From the NCBI RefSeq assembly GCF_900102545.1, contig NZ_FNBN01000003.1, forward strand, positions 1,169,461 to 1,233,460: 64,000 nucleotides of DNA, given 5' to 3'. A program made the position numbers and the translations under genes. The notes under the pieces were generated by a model, which was not told the DNA's origin, did not search any database, and saw only the letters and a program-made list of their open reading frames with translations. Source of the stretch: Chitinophaga filiformis. Its GTDB lineage: Bacteria > Bacteroidota > Bacteroidia > Chitinophagales > Chitinophagaceae. The stretch's first letter is position 1; each line of letters starts with the position of its first letter. Positions 56,492 through 64,000 of the stretch are shown here, one piece after another.

Positions 56492-59400
56492 CTATCTGAA
56501 AGTATAACGGAAGCCAAGCTGCGCCTGCCAACGTGCAGACTGTACACCGAAATCATCGATGGTTGCAACAGTCTTGTTGTCGTTCTTAACAGGGTTTTTG
56601 AAGTTGAACTGTGGAGTGGTACCATCAGCTGCAAAACCTACCAGGTTGATGAGACCATAGTTGTTATAGTTCATGCCGGTACGGGTTGAGTAGATGCGGC
56701 CCCAGTCGTTGTTAAGCATGTTACCCAGGTTGAAGATATCGAAGGTAACCTGTACAGTGTGACGTTTACCGTTCTTCTGTCCAACGAAGATATCCTGTGC
56801 TAAGTGCAGGTCGAAGATGTGGGTGAATGGAACACGGGCACCATTCTTTTCAGCATATTGACCTCTGCGTTTGCTCAGGTATTTATCGCCATTGATGAAT
56901 GCATCCAATGCAGCCCACTGCTGTTCAGGAGTCACTGTTACGCCATTGGTAGTGTAAGATACCAGGTTGATCTCTGACATAGTTCTTGGTACATAGATCA
57001 GGTTCAGACCCCTGTCGCTGCTGGTAGTGTAATCCTTCACGATGTTGGTAGACGGATCGATGTAACCGTAAGAGTATCTGTCGCCGGACTGACCGGTATA
57101 GTATAACGAGATCTGAGTAGCCAGGTGTTTCAGGTACTCTTTCTTATAAGTCACGGAAGCTACGATCCTTGAACCTACGTCGAAGATAGAATAACCCAGG
57201 TCTACATCGTTACGGCCTCTTACGTTTGGAACTCTCCATTGAGAGGAGTTCTGGGAAGACTGACCGTCGTTGATAGATTTAGAACGGCCATAGGTATATG
57301 ATGCATTACCACTGAAGCCATTATCGAATGATTTCTGTAACTGTGCAGTGATGTTATATGCATAACCTTTGCTGGTATTATCAGCAAACATGATATCGGT
57401 ATAGTTACCACGTACAGCTGAACCTACGTTCTGCCATATCGGACGGTTGTCGTTACCATTACCGGTTACGTGTGTACCGCTCTGAATGTATGACAGGTTG
57501 TAGTAAACAACGTTGTTGATGTTTTTAGTATAGATAGCTTCCAGGCTACCGATCATACCCCATGGTAAACGCTGATCTACAGCAAGGCTGGTTCTGAATA
57601 CCTGTGGGAATTTGAAGTTCTTCGCAAACAGATCGATCTGTCCTGATGGCGCTACTGTAATGCTAGGCTGGTTGAAAGGATCGGTGATGAAAGGGATCTT
57701 GGTGTTAGCAGGACCTTCTGGTTTGGTAGGATCATATTTCAGGGTCATACCACCCAGGGTCACACCGTTGTTGTTGTACATACCACCCAGCCATACATAT
57801 GGAATACGGCTGGTAAAGATACCGGCGCCACCACGTATCTGCGTTGTCTGATCACCTTTCACATCCCAGTTGAATGCGATACGTGGAGACAGCAGTATCC
57901 TGGCATCAGGTTTAGTGCCTGTTTTAGCGCCTTTGATATCCCATTTACCTGCTGCTACAACAGCTGGTAATACGGTATTATTGAAGTCGTTGTTCGTAGC
58001 AGGATCAGTCAGCAGCATAGGCAGGTCAGCACGTACACCCAGTGACACGCGTAAACGGTCATTCACCTGGTAGTCGTCCTGCGCATAGAAACCCAGCTGG
58101 AGTGCCTTGAATTTCGCAGCACCGTTTGTGTTATCTCCGGTAGTTTTATCTACAGCGGAGAAGGAACGCTGATACTGAACAGGAGAAGCATTTGCCATGA
58201 AATCTGCCAGGCTCGCAAAAGTATAAGAACCATAGTTCTGACGGATAAATACGTTCGTCATATTATAGAACTCATTACTTGTACCCAGGGAGATAGTGTG
58301 TTTACCTCTGTACAATTCCAGGTTGTCAGTCAGTGTGAATACATTCTGTTTCAGCAGGTTGGCAACAGAGAATTCTTCTGTACCGAAGCTGATAGACTCT
58401 TTGGTAATGAATACAGAAGTATAGGGAGAACCCATGATACCACGGTCATCTCTTACGATGTTTGCGCCTACCAGCAGGGAGTTGGAAGCCCTGTTACCAA
58501 ACTGGCTTTTCAGCTCGGCGGTGGTAGCATTCGTAGTAGACGGGAAGAGAATACCTTTATTGGCAAAAGTGATAGTGCTGGCGCTTGACTTACCCGGGCT
58601 CACACTTTCACCATGCACGTAACTGTGACGGATAGTGAATTTGTTAGCATCGTTGATGTTCCAGTCCAGTCTTGCAAAGAACTTACGGCCATCCAGAGAG
58701 TTTTCAACTGTTTCATAACCACCTGGATCATAACCGGAAGCCTTCAGTTTGGCAGTGAGATCAGCCAGTTCCTGCTGTGTAGCATGAGCGCTACCAGGAC
58801 CGTTTGCATATGTAGAATAAATGAACGGCTGTGGACGGGTTTCTTTCTGCCACTCTGCGTTCACGAAGTAGAACAGTTTGTTCTTGATGATTGGACCGCC
58901 TAAACGTGCACCATAAGTCTTAGAAGAGAAGTCAGCCAGTTTAAACCTTTTGCTCTCATCTTTATTAGGCGTTTTACCAGCAAAGCTTTCATTACGCACG
59001 AAATAGTAAGCAGAACCTTCGATCTCGTTGGTACCACTTCTGGTTACCGCGTTGATGGCGCCACCGGCAAAACCACCCTGTTTTACGTCGAATGGAGATA
59101 CGTTGATATTGAACTGGTCAATGATGTCGATACTGAAAGGAGAGATACCGATCTGGCCACCGTTGGTACCATTCTCTGCCAGACCGAATACATCGTTCTG
59201 AACAGCACCATCTACGAAAGTAGCGTTATACTTGTTGTTGGTACCTGCGATGGAGATAGTCTGGTTACCGCTACCATCTTTGGTCAGTTTTGCCTGAGGA
59301 GTCAGACGTACGAAGTCTGTCAGGTTCCTGCCCACAGTAGGTAACGCGTCTATCTGGGAACGGTTCAGTACAGTCTGCGCACCTTTACGGCTGGAGTTGA

Positions 59401-59785
59401 ATACGCCGCCGCTTCTCTGGCCGACTATCTGTACTTCTTTGATATCCTGGGCTTTTTCTCCCAGTTTCATGTTCAGTCTGAATGGCTGGCCAAGGGCGAG
59501 GTAAATGTCTCCCTGGCTGAATTCGGTATAGCCGATATAAGAGGCGGTCACCTTGTATGGTCCGCCAACATTCATGTTAGGAAGTCTGTAATAGCCTTCA
59601 ACATCGGTAGTTGTACCGTACTTTGTACCGGAAGGTACGTGGATAACAACAACGGTTGCACCTGGTAAAGCCTCATTAGCAGGTCCGGTTATCTTACCGA
59701 TCATGCTACTGGTAGTAACCTGGGCGTAGGATTGAAATGCGATAAACAGTACAATGAATGTAGAGAGTAGTCTTTTAAATCCCAT
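56492..59785 (-). CDS. Oar-like TonB-dependent outer-membrane receptor
   Basis: From the ATG at 59785 (MGFKRLLSTFIVLFIAFQSY) the protein has 1097 residues with a signal peptide. A carboxypeptidase-like domain (GKITGPANEALPGATVVVIH) is followed by a plug (QIDALPTVGRNLTDFVRLTP; NKYNATFVDGAVQNDVFGLA) and a barrel ending in FRYTFR. The ALPTVGRNLTDFVRLTPQ-type plug is typical of the Oar-like group, which in Bacteroidota and Myxococcota includes large receptors of unclear cargo. No SusD partner is adjacent. It is transcribed alone. Confidence 0.9.
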   Translation of the reverse strand: MGFKRLLSTFIVLFIAFQSYAQVTTSSMIGKITGPANEALPGATVVVIHVPSGTKYGTTTDVEGYYRLPNMNVGGPYKVTASYIGYTEFSQGDIYLALGQPFRLNMKLGEKAQDIKEVQIVGQRSGGVFNSSRKGAQTVLNRSQIDALPTVGRNLTDFVRLTPQAKLTKDGSGNQTISIAGTNNKYNATFVDGAVQNDVFGLAENGTNGGQIGISPFSIDIIDQFNINVSPFDVKQGGFAGGAINAVTRSGTNEIEGSAYYFVRNESFAGKTPNKDESKRFKLADFSSKTYGARLGGPIIKNKLFYFVNAEWQKETRPQPFIYSTYANGPGSAHATQQELADLTAKLKASGYDPGGYETVENSLDGRKFFARLDWNINDANKFTIRHSYVHGESVSPGKSSASTITFANKGILFPSTTNATTAELKSQFGNRASNSLLVGANIVRDDRGIMGSPYTSVFITKESISFGTEEFSVANLLKQNVFTLTDNLELYRGKHTISLGTSNEFYNMTNVFIRQNYGSYTFASLADFMANASPVQYQRSFSAVDKTTGDNTNGAAKFKALQLGFYAQDDYQVNDRLRVSLGVRADLPMLLTDPATNNDFNNTVLPAVVAAGKWDIKGAKTGTKPDARILLSPRIAFNWDVKGDQTTQIRGGAGIFTSRIPYVWLGGMYNNNGVTLGGMTLKYDPTKPEGPANTKIPFITDPFNQPSITVAPSGQIDLFAKNFKFPQVFRTSLAVDQRLPWGMIGSLEAIYTKNINNVVYYNLSYIQSGTHVTGNGNDNRPIWQNVGSAVRGNYTDIMFADNTSKGYAYNITAQLQKSFDNGFSGNASYTYGRSKSINDGQSSQNSSQWRVPNVRGRNDVDLGYSIFDVGSRIVASVTYKKEYLKHLATQISLYYTGQSGDRYSYGYIDPSTNIVKDYTTSSDRGLNLIYVPRTMSEINLVSYTTNGVTVTPEQQWAALDAFINGDKYLSKRRGQYAEKNGARVPFTHIFDLHLAQDIFVGQKNGKRHTVQVTFDIFNLGNMLNNDWGRIYSTRTGMNYNNYGLINLVGFAADGTTPQFNFKNPVKNDNKTVATIDDFGVQSARWQAQLGFRYTFR

Positions 59786-60153
59786 AAACGAGCGATTTGA
59801 TTTATTACGCAAAGGTGATAAATAAATTTCTACAGATTTTAACTATAAATTAACAAATTGTTAAGGCCTTGACCTGATTAGATTTAGAGGATATAATTTT
59901 GGATAGCTACTATTTTAAACAGGTATTTCATCGAGTTTGTTCAAGAATTTGGCCTATAAATTCTAAAAAATCGAATTGGCATCTTGTAAATACCACAAAT
60001 ATTGCAGTGTATGGTATCAATTGACCTGCTTAGGGACTCAGATGCTTATATGGTTTATTGCCATATACGTGCAGTGATCTTTAGGTAAGTAGATAGGATA
60101 GGGTATGGTGCTTTTTTTAGCATAACTTTGCGAATTAACTTTAATAAAGCGCT
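59786..60153. promoter_or_regulatory. divergent intergenic region with a -7 box for ribBA
   Basis: No gene is supported in these 368 AT-rich bases. TAACTTTG at 60123-60130 is a good -7 box 23 bases before ribBA; a -33 TTTG is not clear. On the minus strand CACCTTTG near 59812-59819 is a one-mismatch -7 box for the TonB receptor. Confidence 0.55.
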
Positions 60154-61356
60154 ATGCTAGATACAATAGAATCAGCCATAGAAGATATCAGGAATGGTAA
60201 GCTGGTAATAGTCGTAGACGACGAGGACAGGGAAAATGAGGGAGATTTCGTCACAGCAGCAAGGAACGTAACGCCGGAGATTATCAATTTTATGAGCCGT
60301 TACGGCCGTGGTTTAATATGTGCACCGCTGGTAGAAGAGCGTTGTGATGAACTGAAACTGGAAATGATGGTGCGCGACAATACCGCCCTGCACCAAACAC
60401 CCTTTACCGTATCAGTGGACCTATTAGGTCACGGATGCACCACAGGTATATCAGCACACGACCGCGCCAAGACCGTACAGGCCTTGATAGACCCTAATAC
60501 CCGCCCTGAAGAACTCGGGAAACCGGGACATATCTTCCCCCTGAGGGCAAAAAGCGGCGGTGTATTACGCCGTACCGGTCACACCGAAGCAACCGTCGAC
60601 CTGGCAAGACTGGCCGGGTTTGAACCTGCCGGTGTACTGGTAGAGATCATGAACGAAGATGGTACCATGGCCAGGCTGCCGGAACTGAAGGAAATAGCAG
60701 ACAAGTTTGACCTGAAGCTCATTTCCATCAAAGATCTGATCGAATACCGCCTCGAAAAGGAAACCCTGATCGAAGAACAGGTAACTGTACACATGCCTAC
60801 GGCCTACGGCGATTTTGAACTGGTGGCTTTCAAACAACTGAACTCAGGCGACCTCCACATGGCCCTGAAAAAGGGTACCTGGGAGAAAGGTGAACCGGTA
60901 TTGGTACGTATCCACTCCTCCTGCGCCACCGGCGATGTCCTGCACTCACTCCGCTGCGATTGCGGCGAACAGCTGCACAAGGCCATGGAAATGGTAGAAC
61001 GCGCTGGTAAAGGCCTGATACTGTACATGAACCAGGAAGGCCGTGGTATCGGACTGCTGAATAAGCTGAAAGCCTATAAGCTCCAGGAAGAAGGCAGGGA
61101 TACTGTACAGGCAAACCTCGAACTGGGCTTTAAAATGGACGAACGCGACTATGGAGTAGGAGCACAGATCCTGCGCCACATGAACATTACCAAAATGCGC
61201 CTGATTACCAATAACCCCCGTAAAAGAGCGGGATTAAAAGGATATGGCCTTGAAATAGTGGAGAATGTACCGATCGAAGTACATCCGAACCCACATAACG
61301 AATTCTATCTCAAGACCAAACGCGATAAGCTGGGTCATGAAATCCTGAGGGGATAA
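60154..61356 (+). CDS. ribBA: bifunctional 3,4-dihydroxy-2-butanone-4-phosphate synthase / GTP cyclohydrolase II
   Basis: The 400-residue protein is a fusion of two riboflavin enzymes. The N-terminal half has the DHBP synthase motifs VVDDEDRENEGDFVTAA and RRTGHTEATVDLARLAG. The C-terminal half has GTP cyclohydrolase II motifs: the zinc-binding cysteines in SSCATGDVLHSLRCDCGEQL, NQEGRGIGLLNKL and TNNPRKR. Together they produce the two starting intermediates of riboflavin from ribulose-5-phosphate and GTP. It is a stand-alone gene with a strong terminator. I see no FMN riboswitch in the short leader. Confidence 0.96.
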   Translation: MLDTIESAIEDIRNGKLVIVVDDEDRENEGDFVTAARNVTPEIINFMSRYGRGLICAPLVEERCDELKLEMMVRDNTALHQTPFTVSVDLLGHGCTTGISAHDRAKTVQALIDPNTRPEELGKPGHIFPLRAKSGGVLRRTGHTEATVDLARLAGFEPAGVLVEIMNEDGTMARLPELKEIADKFDLKLISIKDLIEYRLEKETLIEEQVTVHMPTAYGDFELVAFKQLNSGDLHMALKKGTWEKGEPVLVRIHSSCATGDVLHSLRCDCGEQLHKAMEMVERAGKGLILYMNQEGRGIGLLNKLKAYKLQEEGRDTVQANLELGFKMDERDYGVGAQILRHMNITKMRLITNNPRKRAGLKGYGLEIVENVPIEVHPNPHNEFYLKTKRDKLGHEILRG

Positions 61357-61377
61357 TATCGTAGATCCCCGTCAATT

Positions 61378-61412
61378 AAAAAAGGAATCAGTGGAAGCTG
61401 ATTCCTTTTTTA
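61378..61412 (+). terminator. terminator of ribBA
   Basis: AAAAAAGGAATCAG pairs with CTGATTCCTTTTTT around a 6-base loop, ending in a T-run. Confidence 0.9.
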
Positions 61413-61463
61413 ATGTAGTTATACATGAGAGAACAAGCAGAGAATAAGCAGAGAAGACGGAGA

Positions 61464-61529
61464 GAACAAGCGTCGAACAAGCGTCGAACAAGCGTCGAAC
61501 AAGCGTCGAAGAAGCGACGAAGAAGCGAC
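61464..61529. repeat. short tandem repeat, six 11-bp units
   Basis: Four exact copies of GAACAAGCGTC are followed by two variant copies GAAGAAGCGAC. The stretch 61413-61726 around it contains no gene. Confidence 0.9.
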
Positions 61530-61726
61530 GGCGAAGCAACCCCGATCGGTGCTGTATTTTAATAATTTTTAAACATTTTTTTAATTTCTCATGTTATACT
61601 ATTGTATCAATTGCAACCGAAGTATGATAGTTATCTCTATTTAGCTGCTAAATTTCGCCAACAATGTTAGCCAGGTATTTACAGTTAATGATATTGATGA
61701 CAATAATTATTTCACTAAATTGGTAC

Positions 61727-61734
61727 TACCTTTG
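61727..61734 (+). promoter_or_regulatory. -7 box upstream of the two small genes
   Basis: TACCTTTG matches TAnnTTTG exactly, 27 bases before the ATG at 61762. The -33 element is not clear. It implies that transcription starts downstream of the in-frame TTG-type start near 61720. Confidence 0.55.
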
Positions 61735-61761
61735 CAACCCATTAGTAAAACACATCAGGAT

Positions 61762-62004
61762 ATGAGGCTACAGGACACCAACGTGAGACTTTTAACGCCT
61801 AAAGCGTTTTTATCCCTTGTAGGAAAAAACAAGGGACAAATCCTGTCAAGCAAATTTATCCCGCCTAAAATTGGCCAACGTGGTTTTGGACATGTAAAGG
61901 TTGCCTTAAAATCACCGGTAATTTTTGATGTCAAAAAACAGGCGTACTTCTCCTCCGCCATCAGCAAACCATGCGCAACACACACCTCCTCCTGTGCTCG
62001 ATGA
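61762..62004 (+). CDS. small unknown protein (80 residues)
   Basis: The ATG at 61762 gives MRLQDTNVRLLTPKAFLSLV and an 80-residue basic protein without a membrane segment. The family is not recognised. Its 3' part overlaps the first 77 bases of the next gene in another frame, so either the overlap is real or this frame ends earlier in a shorter product. A clean -7 box upstream at 61727 supports expression from here. Confidence is moderate because of its short length and unusual overlap. Confidence 0.5.
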   Translation: MRLQDTNVRLLTPKAFLSLVGKNKGQILSSKFIPPKIGQRGFGHVKVALKSPVIFDVKKQAYFSSAISKPCATHTSSCAR

Positions 62005-62401
62005 AGGTTTGATCAAACATTTTTTAGAAAATCAAAGCAAACAGTTAGAGTTACAGGCTTTAGAAGCAAAGTTCAGAGAAAAACAAATGGAGCAGGACCA
62101 TGCAATAGCATTGCAGTCTCTGCATATACAAAATCTGAATGAAGATCGTCTTGGAAAGAACAAATTGGTCAGCCAAAAGCAACTGTATTATTTCTGGGGA
62201 GTGATTGTCGTGACCTTTCTGGTAGTTCTTACTATTGCTATCTGCTTAAACAAGGAGTCTGTAGCTTTGGAGATACTGAAAGTAGTTGTACCAGCTATTT
62301 TATCTGCTGTAGGCAGCTATTTTTATGGCGTGGCGCAAGGGGAGAAGAAAGGAAAGAAAGCTAAGTACGAATCTTACGAAGAAATTGAGCCTGAGGAATA
62401 A
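61928..62401 (+). CDS. small membrane protein with coiled coil, unknown function
   Basis: The ATG at 61928 (MSKNRRTSPPPSANHAQH) gives 157 residues; the TTG one codon earlier is possible. A Pro-rich N-terminus is followed by a coiled-coil stretch (ENQSKQLELQALEAKFREKQ). Two hydrophobic segments follow (YFWGVIVVTFLVVLTIAICL and ILKVVVPAILSAVGSYFYGV), then a basic-acidic tail. The layout resembles DUF2335-type membrane proteins, but I am not sure of the family. It overlaps the previous small gene. The end of the gene forms part of its terminator hairpin. Confidence 0.75.
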   Translation: MSKNRRTSPPPSANHAQHTPPPVLDEGLIKHFLENQSKQLELQALEAKFREKQMEQDHAIALQSLHIQNLNEDRLGKNKLVSQKQLYYFWGVIVVTFLVVLTIAICLNKESVALEILKVVVPAILSAVGSYFYGVAQGEKKGKKAKYESYEEIEPEE

Positions 62402-62415
62402 TTCTCAGGCTTTTT
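62388..62415 (+). terminator. terminator overlapping the gene end
   Basis: AGCCTGAG pairs with CTCAGGCT around eight bases, followed by TTTT. The left arm lies inside the last codons of the membrane-protein gene. Confidence 0.85.
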
Positions 62416-62482
62416 CTTTCCTATAAGAACGTTACGATTTATGTGATAATATGATGTATCAAATTTATAGAGACAAAGCTGC

Positions 62483-64000
62483 TTAATTTTCCCCTTTCCT
62501 CTTCAAACTGTCCTCTTTTTCACGCTGTCTTTCAATCTCTTCCTGCCGGAGGGCTTCCATCCGTCTAAATGAGTCGATACGTCTTTGCCTGCTCCGCTCA
62601 TTAAACAGCTCTGAAAACTTATTATACTCCCTAATATAGGAAATACCCAGACCTGCCTTGTTACGGTTCACCAGGTTATAGACATCATAATCCGATTTAC
62701 TGAAGGCATTGATACGAAGGCGCCCTTCTGGTGTCAGGAGATATTCCGCCCGGAAGTCACCCGCAAAACGGTTGGCATTGGCAGAGGTACTGGCCTTACC
62801 CCAGTCATAGTCCCCACCCACATACAGCCTGATCCTGTTATTGTACAGGTTACTGGTCACACCCGCACTCACCTGGTTACGGTCGAGAGAGGCATTGTCC
62901 TGACTACCAATATTATAAGCCCTGTAGTTTACATTGATACCGATACCGCTGTTCTTCAGCAGCGTGCCCGTGATATTGTTCAGGATGGCAGAAGCTTGCG
63001 CACTCAGCGCCTGGCCTACACTGTTCTTACCGGTAGTAGCCACACTGGCGCCCCCGGCCGAGTTAGGATCTTCCGGCAGGAACTGGTTGAACAACAAGAG
63101 ACCAGCCATCTGTTGCAGCGCCTTGTTCTGGTCCTGGTTGATCTCCCTCAGTTTGGCTGCTACACCACTTTCATATGCCACAGAACCTACTTCCGGTAGA
63201 CTGATCTCATAAGTAATGTCCGGTTTCATCAGCTCATTCCGGAGATTGATGAGAATGTCCACCCTTTCCGTACGGGTGGCCAGCTTATCGCCGGCAGTAG
63301 AGGAGTTGCCTACCAGGTTGTAGAGACTTACTTTAGGAAGGGTATATTTCGCATGGATATCTACCTTTGCTTCATTAGGATCGCCATTCCAGGTGATGGA
63401 ACTGCTTTTGTCAATGTCAAACTTCCAGCTGGTCAGCCTTTGCAGGGTAAAATTGTAAGACCCGTTATTGATTTCATAGTTACCGAACATGGTAAAATCC
63501 CCTTCGGTATTCACGTTGATCTGGAGATTACCTGTACCGTTCGCAGAGATCATATCACCAGAAGCGGCATCCATGATCACATCGATCTGGGCATCAGGTG
63601 TAGCGGAAATGTCCAGCTTTACACTCAGTTTTACGTTGTCCTTCTTCTTTTTCTTTTCTTCTTTCATCTCCGTTCCGTACGACTTGAACGTGATGTAATC
63701 AGAACGACCAATGTCCTTGCTATCCGACAAGGGCAGATAGAAATGCGTGGTCCTGCCCGGCCTCGCCTGTATACGCAGCTGCAGGTCGTTCAGCGGACCA
63801 GAGAAATAGACCTTACCATCCGCGATCACATTCCCGTAGAACAGGTCACTATCTGCCGCACCTGTATTCAGGAAGATGAAGTTGCGGGCAGTCACGTCAA
63901 AATCAAAGTTCAGGTTATTGAAATGATCATGGGAGATATAACCGCTGGCCGTGGCCCTGCTGTTATTCTTATCTACTATGAAGAAGTTTCCGAATTCAAT
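62483..64000 (-). CDS. TamB-like translocation/assembly protein, 5' part outside the window
   Basis: The frame is open to the right window edge, giving at least 505 codons of the C-terminal end. Features of the TamB/DUF490 domain are visible: repeating beta-strand pattern (DITAR-like strands, SGDMISANGTGNLQINVNTE) and the C-terminal conserved part LLLFNQFLPEDPN. The tail after residue about 470 is charged and helical (RRIDSFRRMEALRQEEIERQ). TamB spans the periplasm and helps lipid transport and assembly of outer-membrane proteins. The start is not in this window; an internal ATG at 63895 is not the real start because coding sequence continues upstream of it. Confidence 0.88.
   Translation of the reverse strand: MEFGNFFIVDKNNSRATASGYISHDHFNNLNFDFDVTARNFIFLNTGAADSDLFYGNVIADGKVYFSGPLNDLQLRIQARPGRTTHFYLPLSDSKDIGRSDYITFKSYGTEMKEEKKKKKDNVKLSVKLDISATPDAQIDVIMDAASGDMISANGTGNLQINVNTEGDFTMFGNYEINNGSYNFTLQRLTSWKFDIDKSSSITWNGDPNEAKVDIHAKYTLPKVSLYNLVGNSSTAGDKLATRTERVDILINLRNELMKPDITYEISLPEVGSVAYESGVAAKLREINQDQNKALQQMAGLLLFNQFLPEDPNSAGGASVATTGKNSVGQALSAQASAILNNITGTLLKNSGIGINVNYRAYNIGSQDNASLDRNQVSAGVTSNLYNNRIRLYVGGDYDWGKASTSANANRFAGDFRAEYLLTPEGRLRINAFSKSDYDVYNLVNRNKAGLGISYIREYNKFSELFNERSRQRRIDSFRRMEALRQEEIERQREKEDSLKRKGEN

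Noticed and set aside
60000..60153. FMN riboswitch before ribBA
   Set aside because: The leader after the -7 box is only about 20 bases, too short for the conserved RFN element, and its characteristic sequence blocks are not visible upstream either.

Overview
The window is from a Bacteroidota genome, most likely a Chitinophaga-like member of the Chitinophagaceae. Supporting signs are SusC/SusD and FecI/FecR-type genes, LytTR and Y_Y_Y-type signalling, several TonB receptors, OmpP1/FadL barrels, a tRNA gene without an encoded CCA end, and promoters with the Bacteroidota -33 TTTG / -7 TAnnTTTG pattern. No database search was run; every family call rests on motifs read in the translated sequence.

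Layout. (1) 1-9.4 kb is an AT-rich accessory region. It holds a partial unknown gene, a structured non-coding stretch, a broken tyrosine recombinase and decayed coding remnants. It also holds a three-gene cassette that looks like a conflict/defence locus: a nitrilase-STAND NTPase fusion (4180-7113), a small protein (7416-7793) and a protein with a HEPN-type R-N-x3-H motif (7807-9153). The cassette lies between an intact tRNA-Leu(CAG) at 9339-9422 and a partial copy of the tRNA 3' end at 2627-2654, as expected of an element integrated at that tRNA. (2) 9.5-26.3 kb is core-like: a GH76 enzyme, dapD, a glycosyltransferase, threonylcarbamoyl-AMP synthase, CCA-adding enzyme, miaA, two FadL-like barrels with a lipoprotein, proS, and a LytS/LytTR-type two-component pair. 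(3) 26.36-28.31 kb is non-coding repeat DNA: 13 tandem units with paired palindromes, then a long imperfect inverted repeat. (4) 28.4-34.1 kb: HtrA protease, acyl-CoA reductase divergent from a ferredoxin, ddl, a PASTA protein and a rhodanese.

(5) 34.1-43.5 kb is a nutrient-acquisition locus (ECF sigma, FecR, SusC, SusD, an SGNH hydrolase with permuted motif order, an FAD oxidoreductase), bracketed by two near-identical hairpins. (6) 43.5-51 kb: a TPR regulator, then TonB receptor, beta-helix lipoprotein and histidine phosphatase, read here as a probable inositol-phosphate (phytate) locus. (7) 51.2-56.4 kb is a minus-strand operon of esterase, ATP-grasp ligase, GCS2-type carboxylate-amine ligase, glutamine amidotransferase and a second ATP-grasp-like protein. 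It probably makes a peptide-like small molecule or modification of unknown identity. (8) 56.5-64 kb: an Oar-like TonB receptor, ribBA, two small overlapping genes and the C-terminal part of a TamB-like protein.

The two best candidates for an undescribed system are the nitrilase-STAND/HEPN-like island and the amidoligase operon.
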